Assembly: GCA_021613375.1 (NCBI GenBank)
Contig: CM038726.1
Span: 13,152,253-13,216,252 of the forward strand
DNA: 64,000 nucleotides
Reading direction: 5' to 3'
Source of the DNA: Megaleporinus macrocephalus
Taxonomy: Eukaryota; Chordata; Actinopteri; Characiformes; Anostomidae
Positions 23,400 to 36,500 of this stretch are shown here, one piece after another. The translations under genes and the position numbers were made by a program. The notes below the pieces were generated by a model, which saw nothing but the letters and a program-made list of their open reading frames with translations, was not told the DNA's origin and searched no databases. Position 1 is the first letter of the stretch. Each line of letters begins with the position of its first letter.

Positions 23400-26229
23400 A
23401 AAAATTAAAGCCTGACACGAGCACATCATTACCTCCTAAATTCAGTCAAACAGACTTAATTGGTCAAATATTAATTGTGTGACCTGGATAGGGCAGGGTA
23501 CTCATCACTACATGGCCAGGTAATAAAGATGTGAGTCATTAGTGGACAGTCTGTGATCATGCATACGATCAAGAAGCTAAAGGTTAGTGAGCAAGAGCTC
23601 AAAAGTTTCACCAATAACTTTGTAATAGGAAGCTGTTTGAAGGGATCATTTATGTTTGAAGCAAAGAAGGTTCCAAAAGCATTGCTGAGTAGCATCAACA
23701 GCAAGTAGCTAAAATCCTCAGGTTGAGGATTGCTGCTAATGCTAACAGAATGCTTACAGAAAAGGTACTCTTTTTTTCTCTTCCCTGTTGATCTGTGAAC
23801 GTCAAACTGCCCAAACACACATAAAGTGTGAAACTGTGAGCACATTAAGCATTTTTCAAAGACGACTCTTCTACCGCATGCAAACGTCAGCACAGACTTT
23901 TAGCAGTTGTTGAGATAGTTAATAATAATACTACAGCATAGGCTTTGTTAGCTAGATAAGTTATCTATAGTTTATCCAATGCTAGTAGGTAATAACACTG
24001 TAACACTGTAGATACCTCTGCTGTCTAAAAAGTCTCCAAATTAGTAATGTTACAGGAGAGAACAGTAACGCTCTTGGCTTTCAATGTAAGCCATGGGAAC
24101 CAGAATTGATCAATTTTGGAGCATTTCTGTTGGTCCATTCATCACTTTCACCGTCGTGTTCAAATGATATAGAGAAATAAAAATTGTTTTTGTTTTCATT
24201 TTTGACATTTGTTTGGGTTTATGTAGCAAAAGCCTTACAGTGTCTTCATGAGAGAGAACTGGAAACTTTATGACTTTCAAATGGGGAAAAAAACATTTGA
24301 ACAGTTCTCCAACTAAATCCCATTCGCAAAGTCACCGTTTATCAGGAATAGCAGTTCTGACATATCACTTTGACATGACAGCACCCACAGAACAAGAAGT
24401 AAAAGTGAGTTTTAATGTCTCTCATATACTATTATTTATGTTATCGTACTATGGAATATATGTAAATGACCTATTTTCTAATTGGCTGCTCTGTTTTGTT
24501 ACTCATTGAAAAAGCAATTTGAGCTAAAACACTCCTTATTACTTCAGTGTAAATAGGCAGGCTAACGTGCTGCAGGTATTTTGTTTTGGTATTATAAATG
24601 TGATGCATTTACATTCAGATCCATTTGCCATTTGGACGGGTGTGCGGCTCTATCCACAGCACCGGGGAGCAGTTGGGGGTTAGTTGTCTTGCTCAAGGGC
24701 ACTTTAGCTGTCTGCTGTCAGTTTAGGGGATCTAGTTGGTTCCCCCCAGCTTATGACTGCCCCATGGTATGATGGGAGTGTAATTACATATTGATACTTG
24801 GGTATAGCGGTGTTATAAACAGACTCTTACACTCCAATGTAAACATGTAGCGTAAGGACACACTGCTAATGTTAACATTAGCAAATCTCTGCTTGTGGTA
24901 GTGTGTTTTTAATACTCTGAGAGTTTTCCTAGAGTTATAATAAAAAATCTTAATATATGACAATACACTGTAAACCCTGTATCATGAAATGTATTATCGC
25001 CAGGTTCTTGCCAACATACAGCCCCAGTATATGGACTGTATGAACTAAAGAGTGAGGGAAACGTTTGAAATGTAACTAATATTCACAAACTATATTTCAT
25101 GTCCCTTTAACTGAAAGGTGCACCTCAGCGCACCACCTGGCATGATATTAATGAATTATAGAAGGCGAAGAATACAAATCGTATAACAAATGTGAAAGCA
25201 GACTGTCCTTTAGGTCACTCACTAATGAAGAGGAAGCTAAGCTTTCCACATCTTCTCTGCTTTTCAATCAGCTACCTATAATGATAGTGTAGCGGTGAAT
25301 GTGTCTTAAGAATTATATTAATTAAATCGTCTCTGCTCCAGGTCATCACGGAATGATTATTATCAAAGAGATGATCTTTTTTCCCCTAATGTCTTCTAAA
25401 AAAGTGAGGGCTTTTTGCCAACACTCATCATTAATCATACACTTTTATATTTAAAAAAGAAGAAATTATTATTGTTTTTTTGTTAATAGTAGTAGTATTA
25501 TTGTTAAGAGAAAATTATGATTACTAAAACTAGAACATTAATAATTTAATACATCTGATTTTTCGTGATTAAAGTGATACATTATTTCTGTTATAATAGC
25601 AATAGGTTCCCATATGGGAGCAAATATATGTATATTCGCTTATATTAAAAACATGCATGTAGTGTATGCATATGCCCCGCATATATCATCTGTGTCCCAA
25701 AAAATCCCCCAAATAACAAACACTTTCTTTTCTTTCAACGTTCTTTCAACGTTTCAACGTTTATTTCACTGTTTTTGTTGGTGATCTTCAATAGAAGCTG
25801 CTCAAATAATTATAGTATTATTATAGTATAGTTTAGTATAGAATAGAATAGTTTTCTTTGGATTGCAATAAGTAACACTGTCATCTTTAAAAATGTAAAA
25901 ATATAATAATATCTTCACATATCAGTGTGATCATTGAAACATAGTGTCATATTATATGTGTGTAATACATACATGGAAACGTATTACAAGCTTTATACAT
26001 TTTTTTTCAACTGAAAATAAGCAAGTTAATTAAGTTCTTGTTATTAATTGTTAATTCACAATAACAAATTTGGATTGTTTTGGTTTTGATGAAAAGCAGA
26101 TCCCACGTGACCAAACGAATCCGTGTGATAAATAGTAGGCCTTCTTGTAAAACCGATATGTATAAACTAACTGACGTTATTTTGGGGGTCTTGTCTGATT
26201 TTCTTTACTGACAAGCTTGACTGGAACGA
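23400..26229. other. Gene-free region between divergent oxt and dqx1 promoters
   Basis: No coding exon is recognised. It contains an inverted R1 repeat (24040-24195) and, at 24595-24775, a fragment with CACCGGGGAGCAGTTGGGGG and TTGCTCAAGGGCACTTTAGC that resembles a very common teleost interspersed repeat. The remainder is AT-rich with nothing recognised. Confidence 0.45.
24040..24195 (-). repeat. Dispersed repeat family R1, copy 4 (inverted)
   Basis: Read on the minus strand it gives ATATCATTTGAACACGACGG, GATGAATGGACCAACAGAAA, TGCTCC, TCTGGTTCCC and CTTACATTGAAAG in the same order as copies 5 and 6. Confidence 0.65.
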
Positions 26230-26605
26230 TGAATGAGCTGATCAGGTTATGCAGGATGAGTGAAGGGAGCAGCTCCTCCTCCGGCCTGCAGCTCCTCCTC
26301 CACCTGCACACGGTGAGCTCAGCGAAGATGGCGGAGTTTCGGTAACGCTCGATGGCCAGCGTCAACAGTCACGAATTACAGAGGACGTAATCTGTATCCC
26401 GGCCAGTTTACCTTTAAATCGGTTTCACTCCGTGTTAACGCGGCTGTACTGCCCGTAGCTGCTCCGCTTCGACAGTGGGGTGGTTTGTTTTTGGCTAGGA
26501 GGTCCGGTGGTGGTGTCTCACACCGATATGACAGAGCGATAATAACAGGCGTGCCTTTGACGGTCCCCCGCTTCGGAGAGATGTGTTTCAGGTAAAGTGA
26601 CATGT
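26230..26605 (+). promoter_or_regulatory. dqx1: CpG-rich promoter and inferred leader exon of dqx1
   Basis: This is the only CpG-dense stretch between oxt and dqx1. A good donor, GTGTTTCAG|GTAAAG, ends an inferred untranslated exon at 26591. Its partner would be the acceptor CACCTCTACAG|GTAGAC (exon start 30919), 46 bases before the dqx1 ATG. The implied 4.3-kb intron 1 holds the 13/26-bp minisatellite. A divergent transcript cannot be excluded. Confidence 0.5.
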
Positions 26606-27233
26606 CATGCCGTCGTTTGTAAATGGTTCTGTGAATATATGTTCATCGTCGAGGTCCACTGTCTCCTTCTCCTAACACTAGAGACTGTTTATGACAGTCA
26701 GCTGACACGTAGCTGCTGCCTTAGGTCAATATTCAGTCCGAGTAACGTTACAGCCACAGCGCTGGTGTGGTTGATGTTTTTTTAAAGAAGGGAAGACAAA
26801 CAGCAACGAACGAAAATAAACAAACAGCGACTGTTGATATCTGACACGGTCGTACATACGTTTAATCTGTTACCTCTGTGAAGGCAGACTGGAGAGCTTT
26901 CGCTCGTATTAGGACTGTTTGTGTGTGAGGTGTTTATCTACCTCAGCTCTGTGAGTCGAGTGAGTAGTTTATTATATGGGAGGTAACATCGCTAGCTACG
27001 TTACTGCGAGCTGTCTCTGTTCTAGTTTTGGTTTTTTTTTAGTTAGCCTTGAAGCTAATCCTTTGTTGTGGTCGTCCCCCTTTGCTCCCTGATATTAACC
27101 CACCCCTCCCCTCTGCCCCCACTGAAGTGTCACGAAATGGACAGTTTGTTTCGTGTTACTGAAAGAGTCTCCCTGATGTCCTTATAGTCTGGCCTTAAAA
27201 CCCACAGACCAGTTTTAGTTTGTTAACAACAAG

Positions 27234-28446
27234 GATTGTGTAGTGGGGCTGTGTAGTATGGATGTGTAGTAGCGGTGTGCAGTAAGGCTGCATGGTAGGG
27301 TTGTGTAGTAAGGCTGCATGGTAGGGTTGTGTAGTAAGGCTGCATGGTAGGGTTGTGTAGTAAGGCTGCATGGTAGGGTTGTGTAGTAAGGCTGCATGGT
27401 AGGGTTGTGTAGTAGGGCTGTATGGTAGGGTTGTGTAGTAGGGCTGCATGGTAGGGTTGTGTAGTAAGGCTGCATGGTATGGTTGTGTAGTAGGGCTGCA
27501 TAGTAGGGTTGTGTAGTGGAGCTGCGTAGTATGGCTGTGTAGTAGCGGTGTGCAGTAGGGTTGTGTAGTAAGGCTGTATGGTAGGGTTGTGTAGTGGAGC
27601 TGCGTAGTATGGTTGTGTAGTAGCGGTGTGCAGTAGGGTTGTGTAGTAAGGCTGCATGGTAGGGTTGTGTAGTGGAGCTGCGTAGTATGGTTGTGTAGTA
27701 GCAGTGTGCAGTAGGGTTGTGTAGTAAGGCTGTATGGTAGGGTTGTGTAGTGGAGCTGCGTAGTATGGTTGTGTAGTAGTGGTGTGCAGTAGGGTTGTGT
27801 AGTAAGGCTGCATGGTAGGGTTGTGTAGTAAGGCTGCATGGTAGGGTTGTGTAGTAAGGCTGCATGGTAGGGTTGTGTAGTAGGGCTGCATAGTAGGATT
27901 GTGTAGTAAGGCTGTATGGTAGGGTTGTCTAATAGGGCTGTGTAGTAGGGTTGCGTAGTGGAGTTGCATAGTAGGGCCTTGGAGTAGGTTTGTGTAGTAG
28001 GGCTGCGTAGTAGGGTTGCATAGTAGGGTTGTGTAGTGGAGTTGCTTAGTAAAGCTGCGCAGTAGGGCTGTGTAGTAGGGTTGTGTAGTAAGGCTGCATG
28101 GTCGGGTTGTGTAATAGGGCTGTGTAATAGAGTTGCGTTGTGGAGTTGCATAGTAGGGCTGTATAGTAGAGATGTATAGTAGGGATGTATAGTAGGGCTG
28201 TGTAGTAGGATTGCATAGTAGGGTTGTGTAGTGGAGTTGTGTAGTAAAGCTGCAGGGTAGGGCTGTAAAGTGTTGCGTAGTAGGGCTATGTAGTAGTGTT
28301 GTGTATAGGGGCTGTGTAGTAGGGTAATGGGCCTGCGTAGTATGACTGTGTTGTAGGGATTACGTAAGAGGGTTGTGCACCAGCGTTGTGTACTAGGGCT
28401 TTGGACTAGGGTTATGTAGTAGGGTTGCACAGTAGGGCTGTAACGA
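27234..28446. repeat. 13/26-bp minisatellite with a 78-bp higher-order unit
   Basis: About 1.2 kb built from 13-base half-units of the type TGTAGTAAGGCTG and CATGGTAGGGTTG, which alternate to give a 26-bp unit. From 27511 a 78-bp (6 x 13) super-unit starting GTGTAGTGGAGCTGCG recurs at 27511, 27589, 27667 and 27745. The right part (after about 27950) is more diverged. The minus strand has few stops in all frames, so it produces long spurious reading frames rich in Thr, Tyr, Pro and His. It lies in the inferred dqx1 intron 1. Confidence 0.93.
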
Positions 28447-28529
28447 TAAACCTGACCCACAGTGTGATTCAGTTCTTGATACCAGGTGTACAGTATGATA
28501 TTGTCACTAGTTTTTGGAGGAAAAAAAAC

Positions 28530-29945
28530 GGTGTCTGTAATATTGTTGAACACTCATAAACATGCCATTGTGGTTTGTTGCTTTATGCTGGTTGTTGACA
28601 TTCAGGCAAACGTATGTATTTAGTTCCATAAATAACACAATGTCTACTCTTCATAATGAATTGTCACATAACAGGAACTACACACATGGACACATTTTTT
28701 TGCACTGTAATAGCTCAATGTCAGTACTATATAGGGATAAAGCTTAATTGTCTGTCATGTGACAATGATAGATCCCACAGCTGTGCAATGGCTAGGAGCC
28801 CGAACCCACCAACTTTTATCACCGGCCCAGTAGATGAACAAATAGTAATATTAAAAATTAAAAAGTAGAGTAAGTAAAACAAAAGAAATGAATAAAATAA
28901 TTGCGAATAAGCATTTGTCCCAGATATGCTTAATTTAGCAAATCAGAGACATGATTTCAGTTCTTCCAGTGGTGGGTGTTCTTAGTACTGTTTTTTATAT
29001 ACGGAAGTGAATTACATCAGTTCTGCTTGACCACATCCCTGCGTCTCTGTCCTGTGTAGTGGCAGAAGCTTCATTATGAATATGTTCCTAGTGACAGTTT
29101 GCATGGCACTTTTCTTTGCATGTAAGCGCTGATAGCTCAACCTTATCATAAAGAGTGTGTGGCTATTGCCTGCCTTGGTGACATGAGGCTAAATCTTCAT
29201 GCCGTTTAATAAAATTCTGTGATACTGACTGACATCAACTAAAAAACATTTGTGCGAATGGCCACAAGGCATGTGCTGGCATTCCTAAAATGTGTGGAAT
29301 GGCAGGCTGCCGCAGCAGCTGAAGAGAGCTGCTAGAGCAGCAGAGCTGACCTCCTTGTTGATTTGGAGAAAAAGACTTTTCTCTGAAATAACATTGCTGA
29401 TATTTAGGATACACACAATTATTATTGTGACAAATTGTGACATAATGTATCAGGATAATGTTAGATCTTGTACTATTGAAGACCATGTCTCTACACAGCC
29501 TTCTGCAACACCATCACTTATCAGATATGCCATTACTAACAAATATCTCATTAACCTTTGCTGTAGGGTTGTGCATTGACAGTAACCCATAAATACAATA
29601 TGTGCCATGATACAGAGATTTAAGTTCAGTTTATGTGCTGTAAGAGAGTCAAGATACTGTATTTTTCAAATGTAATTTTAGAAAACTGTACCCAAAACAT
29701 GAATGAAGCAGAAATGGTGTCTGTATCTATATTGTTGAACAGTAAACTAATGAAAATGTGCTTGTGGTTTATTGATTTGCGCTGATTGTTGACTTTCAGG
29801 CAAACATATGTATTTAGTTCCACAAATAACAGAATGTCTATTCTTCACAATGCAGTGTCATTTTAATTCAGTTTATTGCAGCACTGTAAGAGAGTCAAGA
29901 TACTGTATTTTTAATACTTAATTTCAGAAAACTGTCCCTAAAACA
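28530..29945 (+). repeat. Partly duplicated repeat blocks in dqx1 intron 1
   Basis: A segment around GTATGTATTTAGTTCCATAA (28530-28670) recurs in diverged form at 29718-29870. A second segment around GTAAGAGAGTCAAGATACTG (29623-29700) recurs at 29868-29945. The repeats are direct and overlap, suggesting a tandemly rearranged, unclassified mobile element. Confidence 0.55.
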
Positions 29946-30239
29946 CACTACCACAGATTAAAAACCATAAAACAAAATAAACCACTGTTTGATACAAATG
30001 TCTGCATACACACTATTAATTAACAGTCAATATAAGGTTATATAGTGTACAACCCTGCTCTGCTGTATATTTATATTTCTGTACTTTGCCACCAACACAG
30101 GATTACCTCAAAGTGGATCTATTACACATTTCTGTTTCTGTTTTTTCTTTCTCTGTAGTGTGTTATGTAGCTTTTTGTGCATATAAATGATCTGCAGAGT
30201 TATAAAGCCCAAAGTGTATGCCAGAGGGAGAACCTCGCT

Positions 30240-30640
30240 CTCACAGAAACCATCTTTATTTTTCACTAAGCGCCTTGTTGGAATCCCAGCCCTTTTCTCT
30301 GTTACAAGATGATGTCATCTCATAACACATTCCTCATTGCCTGCCTCTCAGCAAGCTTGGCTCGCCCTTACACAGCTCATAGTAAAATAACAACTTACAC
30401 ACAGAATAATCCTGTTCCCGTCTAGCGTGTGAAGAAGGAGGCTCAGAGCTACAAACGTGTTTTACCTGACTTTGATGAACTGACTCGGCCTCAAAGTGTA
30501 GTAGCTGTTGACCAATCAGAACGAAGTGGACTCAATAGGTGGTGCGTTTTAGTGAAACAGGAGCTCTAACAGAGTGTTACAAAACATTAGAAAAACATTA
30601 AAAAGTAAAGAAATTAACATATTAGGTCCCCTATTGTTTT
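30240..30640 (+). repeat. Dispersed repeat family R2, copy 1
   Basis: Shares ordered blocks with 46270-46770: CTTTTCTCTGTTACAAGATG, ACACAGAATAATCCTGTTCC, GTCTAGCGTGTG and a final AGGTCC...TTTT. Non-coding; class unknown. Confidence 0.5.
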
Positions 30641-30964
30641 TGGATCTGTTCTCAGTATTGAGAAAATTAGAAATTAAAACCAATGCCTTAATAAGGTACT
30701 GATATCAGATCAGTACTGTTTTGGCCGATGGCCTCAGTTCCAATGTCAGAATTGATGATAGATGGATTGATACATACGTGAAACCAAGTCAGTGACAGGC
30801 CTGGCTGCTAAAACCACCGCACACAATACCATTTTGTCTGTTTTTGTCTATGTCGAAGCTTTCGACTGTCACAAACATAGAGTAAAGCATGTAAGGAATC
30901 TGCTCTTCACCTCTACAGGTAGACTTCCTGAGTTCCTCTGTCGTCAGTCTTCGGCCCTTGTCTC

Positions 30965-33468
30965 ATGATGTCGTCCTCCCCAGCGGTCCCAAAGACCAGC
31001 TCTGGCTTTCCTGCGCTGGACAACCTCTCTATGTCCTCGCTGCTGTCCGGGGACCTGGAGGAAGGGGCAGAGGGAGGCGAGGGGGAGCTGGCTGATCTGG
31101 AAGTGAATCCTTATGATAGCCTGCCCTTCTCCTCACGCTACTACACCTTATTGGAGGAGCGTAAATGTCTGCCTGTGTGGAGCTTGAAATACAGCCTGCT
31201 GGAGCACCTCGAGTCTCACAGTATGGTGGTGCTGAGTGGAGAGGGTGGCACTGGCAAGAGCACACAAGTAAGAAGCTGTTCACACTCACACACTCTGACT
31301 TTCTCATATCATAGTTGTATATGCTATGGTTATTCATTTATATCATGCAAACTGTAGCAAGACACTTGAGCATTTTTAAATGTGTACATATTTTGGGTTA
31401 AGTAATATCTTACATTAATAAAAGATTTTAATTTTTCTACATCATTTGAACATGACAGCTGTTGTTTATGTGTAAAAACATCACAATGAGTGGATCAATA
31501 GAAATGCTCCACAATAGCTTGTGAAAAGTTCTGGTTCCATTGATTTTGACTATGGCATTGAAAGTGAAGACAGTTCTCCTCTCTTGTAAAGGTGCCATTT
31601 CTGAGATACTTGTTTTTCATTGCACAAAAACAATATATTGCTTTAGTATGTCTCACCCGTACCTTAGGCACGAATGCACTGCATACCATGACAGACCGGG
31701 GTTTTAAAACGTTATGTTGTTAACCATCTAGATGGTCCATTACTTCTTAAACCTGGAGAACACGACACCCATTATTTCCATAAACAGTCTGCAAGTGACT
31801 CATTAGACCACAGCAAATGTTTTTACTGTCATCAGTCCATTTCAGACGAGCTGAAAGCCCGGAGAGGTTGGCAGTGTTTTTGGATGTCGTTGACCTGTAA
31901 CTGCAGTGTACATAGTGGAGTCTTAACTTGTATTTGTGGATACAGTGATAAACAGTTGTCATTGATAATTGTTTGTCAAAGTATTCTCAGGCGCATGCGC
32001 TGATATCCATCACAGGGGCATGCCAGTTTTTGAATAGTGCTGTCCAGCAGCCATTCAGTTATAGTTTTTGGTCTTGTTTTTTATGCACAGAGATTTCTCT
32101 GGATTCCCTGAACCTTGACAACATTATGCATTGTTGAGTGTAAATGCATTGAATCCTTGCCAACTCTTGTTGAGTAACGTTCTTAAATCATTGAATTGTT
32201 GGCTGATGTATTGTTTTTTGGATTTTTAAACCTAGGGCTATTGTTTTGGATGCTGGCTGGTAACTTAGCAACCAGCTAAACCACCGGTCCCGTGCTGCAG
32301 TAGGCGGGAACAAGCCATGACGCAGTCTCTCTCTGACTAGAGCGTCTCAGTAATTTGTTTTATGAGGAGAGATGTCAGACAGGACACTGCTGCTTAAACA
32401 GCTGCCTACCTAGACAGCCTACTTAGACACTCACTAGGTTTTGAGACACACCCAATGTCACATCTTTAAAAAGTATTTTCTAAACATTTAACAATGTTTC
32501 TAGTTTTATCTTATTTCCAGACGTCAGTGTCAGAAACAAATGAAGTTGGTAAAAGAAAACATTTTAATTTGCATTTCACATATTGTGCCAACTTTCTAAA
32601 GGCTGAGTTATACTAGAAATGGAGCTGTTGAGTTTGGTGCTGCAGGCAGAGGTCATGCCTGTACAAAAACCCCACCGTTGTTACATTGCACAATTTAGGA
32701 CAGCGTCAGGTTTCAGACTGAAGCAAAACAACGTGTGACATTTGCAAGTTTGTTCTTTCTTCATAGATTAATTACAGATTTGTGGTGGAATAAAAGTTGT
32801 TCACAAGCACAGCTTTCACTGAACTCCACTTTTGTAATGTTCTTTTGTCTGTTATTACTGTTATTTCTCCTGCCTACTGTCATTTAAAAGTCACAAAGTT
32901 ACAAACAAATTGCTAAAGTGTGTAAAAGACATTCCCTATATACCGTTTACCATGATTATTTTTCACATAATTACCTAAAAAAGGCCAGAGAAGCCAAAGT
33001 TTATGAATATTTTGCAGTTAAATAGTAAACTGTACTATATGCTGTAATACATTGTTTATGTGTATTTGGTTGGTGTTTGACTGCCTATTTTGCACTTATT
33101 TGTTCGTAGGTGCCTCAGTGGTGTGTGGAGTACGCACTGTCTCATCAGTTTACTCAGGGCCTAGTTTGCTGCTGTCAGCCCTATGCAGCGGCCGCCTGTA
33201 GTCTGGCCATTCGTGTAGCTGATGAAATGGACCTGAGTCTGGGGCTGGAGGTGGGCTACAGAGTACCTCACGATGATGGCTGCACATCAGACACTTTGCT
33301 ACGGTGAGCTAGGAATTATGTTGTTTTCGTGTGGTCTATCTATTCGTCCACAAACTGGCGGTTTCTTTTCTGTGAGACGTGTAGGCTGCGTGTCAGTTGT
33401 GCCTCTAAAAATCCAGTCAGAGCATAGACTTTAGTCTTTTTACCATTTATAGATCACGTGTGTTTAAG

Positions 33469-33541
<73 letters not shown>

Positions 33542-36500
33542 AAATCATCCAATTAGTTACAAATCCATAACAAAATAATCAGAATTTTTATTCATAACAC
33601 AATCTAACATTAGTCGTTAGATGAATCGACTATTGTAAAAAGTAATCATTAGATTAATTGATTAAGAAATTGATCATCAGGTGCAGCCCTAGTACACAGT
33701 CTGTCCATGTATTACTGTTACTGATAGTTACCTCTTGAATCAACTGTTTAGTGGTTGCTCCTAATATTTCTAAATGCAGCTTACTTATATTAGTCACGGT
33801 TTACTTACATTTGCAACTGGTGCCTGCATTCTGAAATTGCTTATAATACATAATTAGCCCTTACAATACTTATAATACTAACTAACCCTTATAACACTTA
33901 TAATACTAACTAACCCTTATAATACTAACTAACCCTTATAATACTTATAATACTAACTAACCCACTATAATACTTATATTACTAACTAACCCACTATAAT
34001 ACTTATAATACTAAATAACCCACTATAACACTTATAATACTAACTAACCCACTATAATACTTATATTGCTAACTAACCCACTATAATACTTATAATACTA
34101 GCTAACCCTTATAATACTTATAATACTAAATAACTCTTATAATACTTATATTACTAACTAACCCACTATAATACTTATAATACTAGCTAACCCTTATAAT
34201 ACTTATAATACTAAATAACCCTTATAATACTTATATTACTAACTAACCCTTATAATACTTATAATACTAACTAACCCTTATAATACTAACTAACCCTTAT
34301 AATACTAAAAATACTAACTAACCCACTATAATACTTATAATACTAACTAACCCGTATAATACTTATAATACTAACTAACCCTTATAATACTTATAATACT
34401 AACTAACCCATATAATACTAACTCTTATAATACTAATAATACTAACTAACCCACTATAATACTTATAATACTAACTAACCCTTATAATACTTATAATACT
34501 AACTAACACTTATAATATTTATATTACTAACTAAGCCACTGTAATACTAACTAACCCTTATAATACTTATAATACTAACTAACCCTTATAATACTAATAA
34601 TACTAACTAACCCGTATAATACTTATATTACTAACTAACCCTTATAATACTTATATTACTAACTAACCCACTATAATACTTATATTACTAACTAACCCAC
34701 TATAATACTAATAATACTAACTAACCCACTATAATACTTATATTACTAACTAACCCTTGTAATACTAATAATACTAACTAACCCTTATAATACTTATAAT
34801 ACTAACTAACCCACCAACTAAATAATCCCTTCTTCGCAAGTGAGAAATAGGGCCATAAATGATTACCTTTATTAATTTATTATGAATTATTATTATTATT
34901 AATAGTCATAACACCTTTATATGGTTTCTCCAAACATATTATTTGTGATTGTATGACATTAAATTTTCATCATCAGTTCGTCTGTCCTAATTATTTTATA
35001 TCTAAGTGTTTTTCTAAATGTCCATTCTGTTCTCCAGCTTCGTGACAGACTCGCTGCTCCTGCAGGAGATGATGTCGGATCCCTTGCTGCGGCAGTACGG
35101 TGTGCTGGTTGTGGATGAGGCTCAGGAGCGCACTGTGGCCACGGACGTACTGATGGGCCTCCTGCGGGACGTGTGCCGACAACGCTGTGAGCTGCGGGTA
35201 GTGGTGCTTGCAGCGCCACCCGTGGCAAGCTCCATCGCCAGTTTCCTTGGGGAAGGGGTGCCTCATCTCACCATCGACCCACCACCAGACAAACCTGCCA
35301 CAGAGACACTGTACCGGGACCCCCCTGCTGGCCGAGACCCAACATCAGCCTCTTGTCAGATGGTGCTGGATCTCCACCGGCGGGGAGAGGAAGGAGATAT
35401 TCTAGTCTTCCTCCCTAGTGCCCAGGTATTTATAGTCCTCAGCCGTTTTAATCTTGTTACTTTCTTATTTCACTGACGGGGTGTTTGCAGCGTATTGAAT
35501 GCTTGCTCACAGTCACCAGTTTTTTAGGTACATGTGCATTGTGTCTACATAATGTTACCGAATGTTAATGAATATAAATATTGGTACAATATTTTGGAGA
35601 GCTGTCTCTTTGTCTACTGATAATCACCCGTTTAGCTTTGAAAAACACGGCAGTCAATACTGAGTTGAAAGGTATATTACAGTTGCAGCAATTTAATAGC
35701 ACCACAGTATTTTGTCTAAATAGACTGTACCTTCTACAATTAATCAGCCACACTCATTCATCTCAGTGTTCTCAGTAGACCTGGGTCGAAAATGTCTTGG
35801 AACGTGCTATGAATGCAATATATGTTCTGTTTAATCATTACATTCCAAGCTAATGTTATCATTTACCGGTTCTAATCCATCAAAGGAAAGAAAAACCCAG
35901 TGAAATAGGTTAGGTTAGTATTTTGTAACATATCTCATCTCATCTTATAGATAACAGCTTTATAGTTATGCACAATTAATACTTGTTGGATTTTGTCTTT
36001 TGGATGGTCAGGGTTTGGCAGATATTGAATACTTATTGTTTTCTTTCATGACTTCAGTACATCTTTCACAACTGGAATTATCAATGTTCCCGTACTCTTT
36101 CTCGCAGACCTTTTGTTACCAAGAGACGATGTTGTTTTTCAATTTTGAGACAGGTGTGTAGGATGGTTTGAACATGATATGTGTGAGATGTTCACTCGGT
36201 TTTGTGTCCCAATCCTTTTTTTTTGAAAGGTAAATACAGGGTTAGGTGAAAGTGGTCTAGTTTGCTATTGTGCAGTTGCTGTTGGTGAATTAGAGGATGT
36301 GCCCGGTGCTTATGACGGCTGTGAGTATGTCGGATGTCGAGAAGCCAGCTCCCTAGGCCCAACCACTTACAAGAGCCTCAAGTAGTGGCATGAGGCTGTG
36401 CTCCCAGTGCCAAACTGAGAGCTGGATCTGGTTCCCCGCTTAACGAGCAGGCTTAAATTTGGATAATATAGATTCATATCTGAACATATTCTGTGTGGAG

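Noticed and set aside
27195..28553. A 452-codon minus-strand reading frame rich in Thr, Tyr, Pro and His
   Set aside because: It lies on the 13/26-bp minisatellite. All three minus-strand frames are open over long stretches, as expected of a stop-poor repeat. There are no splice sites, conserved domain or promoter.
33841..34825. Interstitial telomere repeat because of many TAACCC words
   Set aside because: The unit is 28/29 bp with one CTAACCC each; there is no run of (TTAGGG)n.
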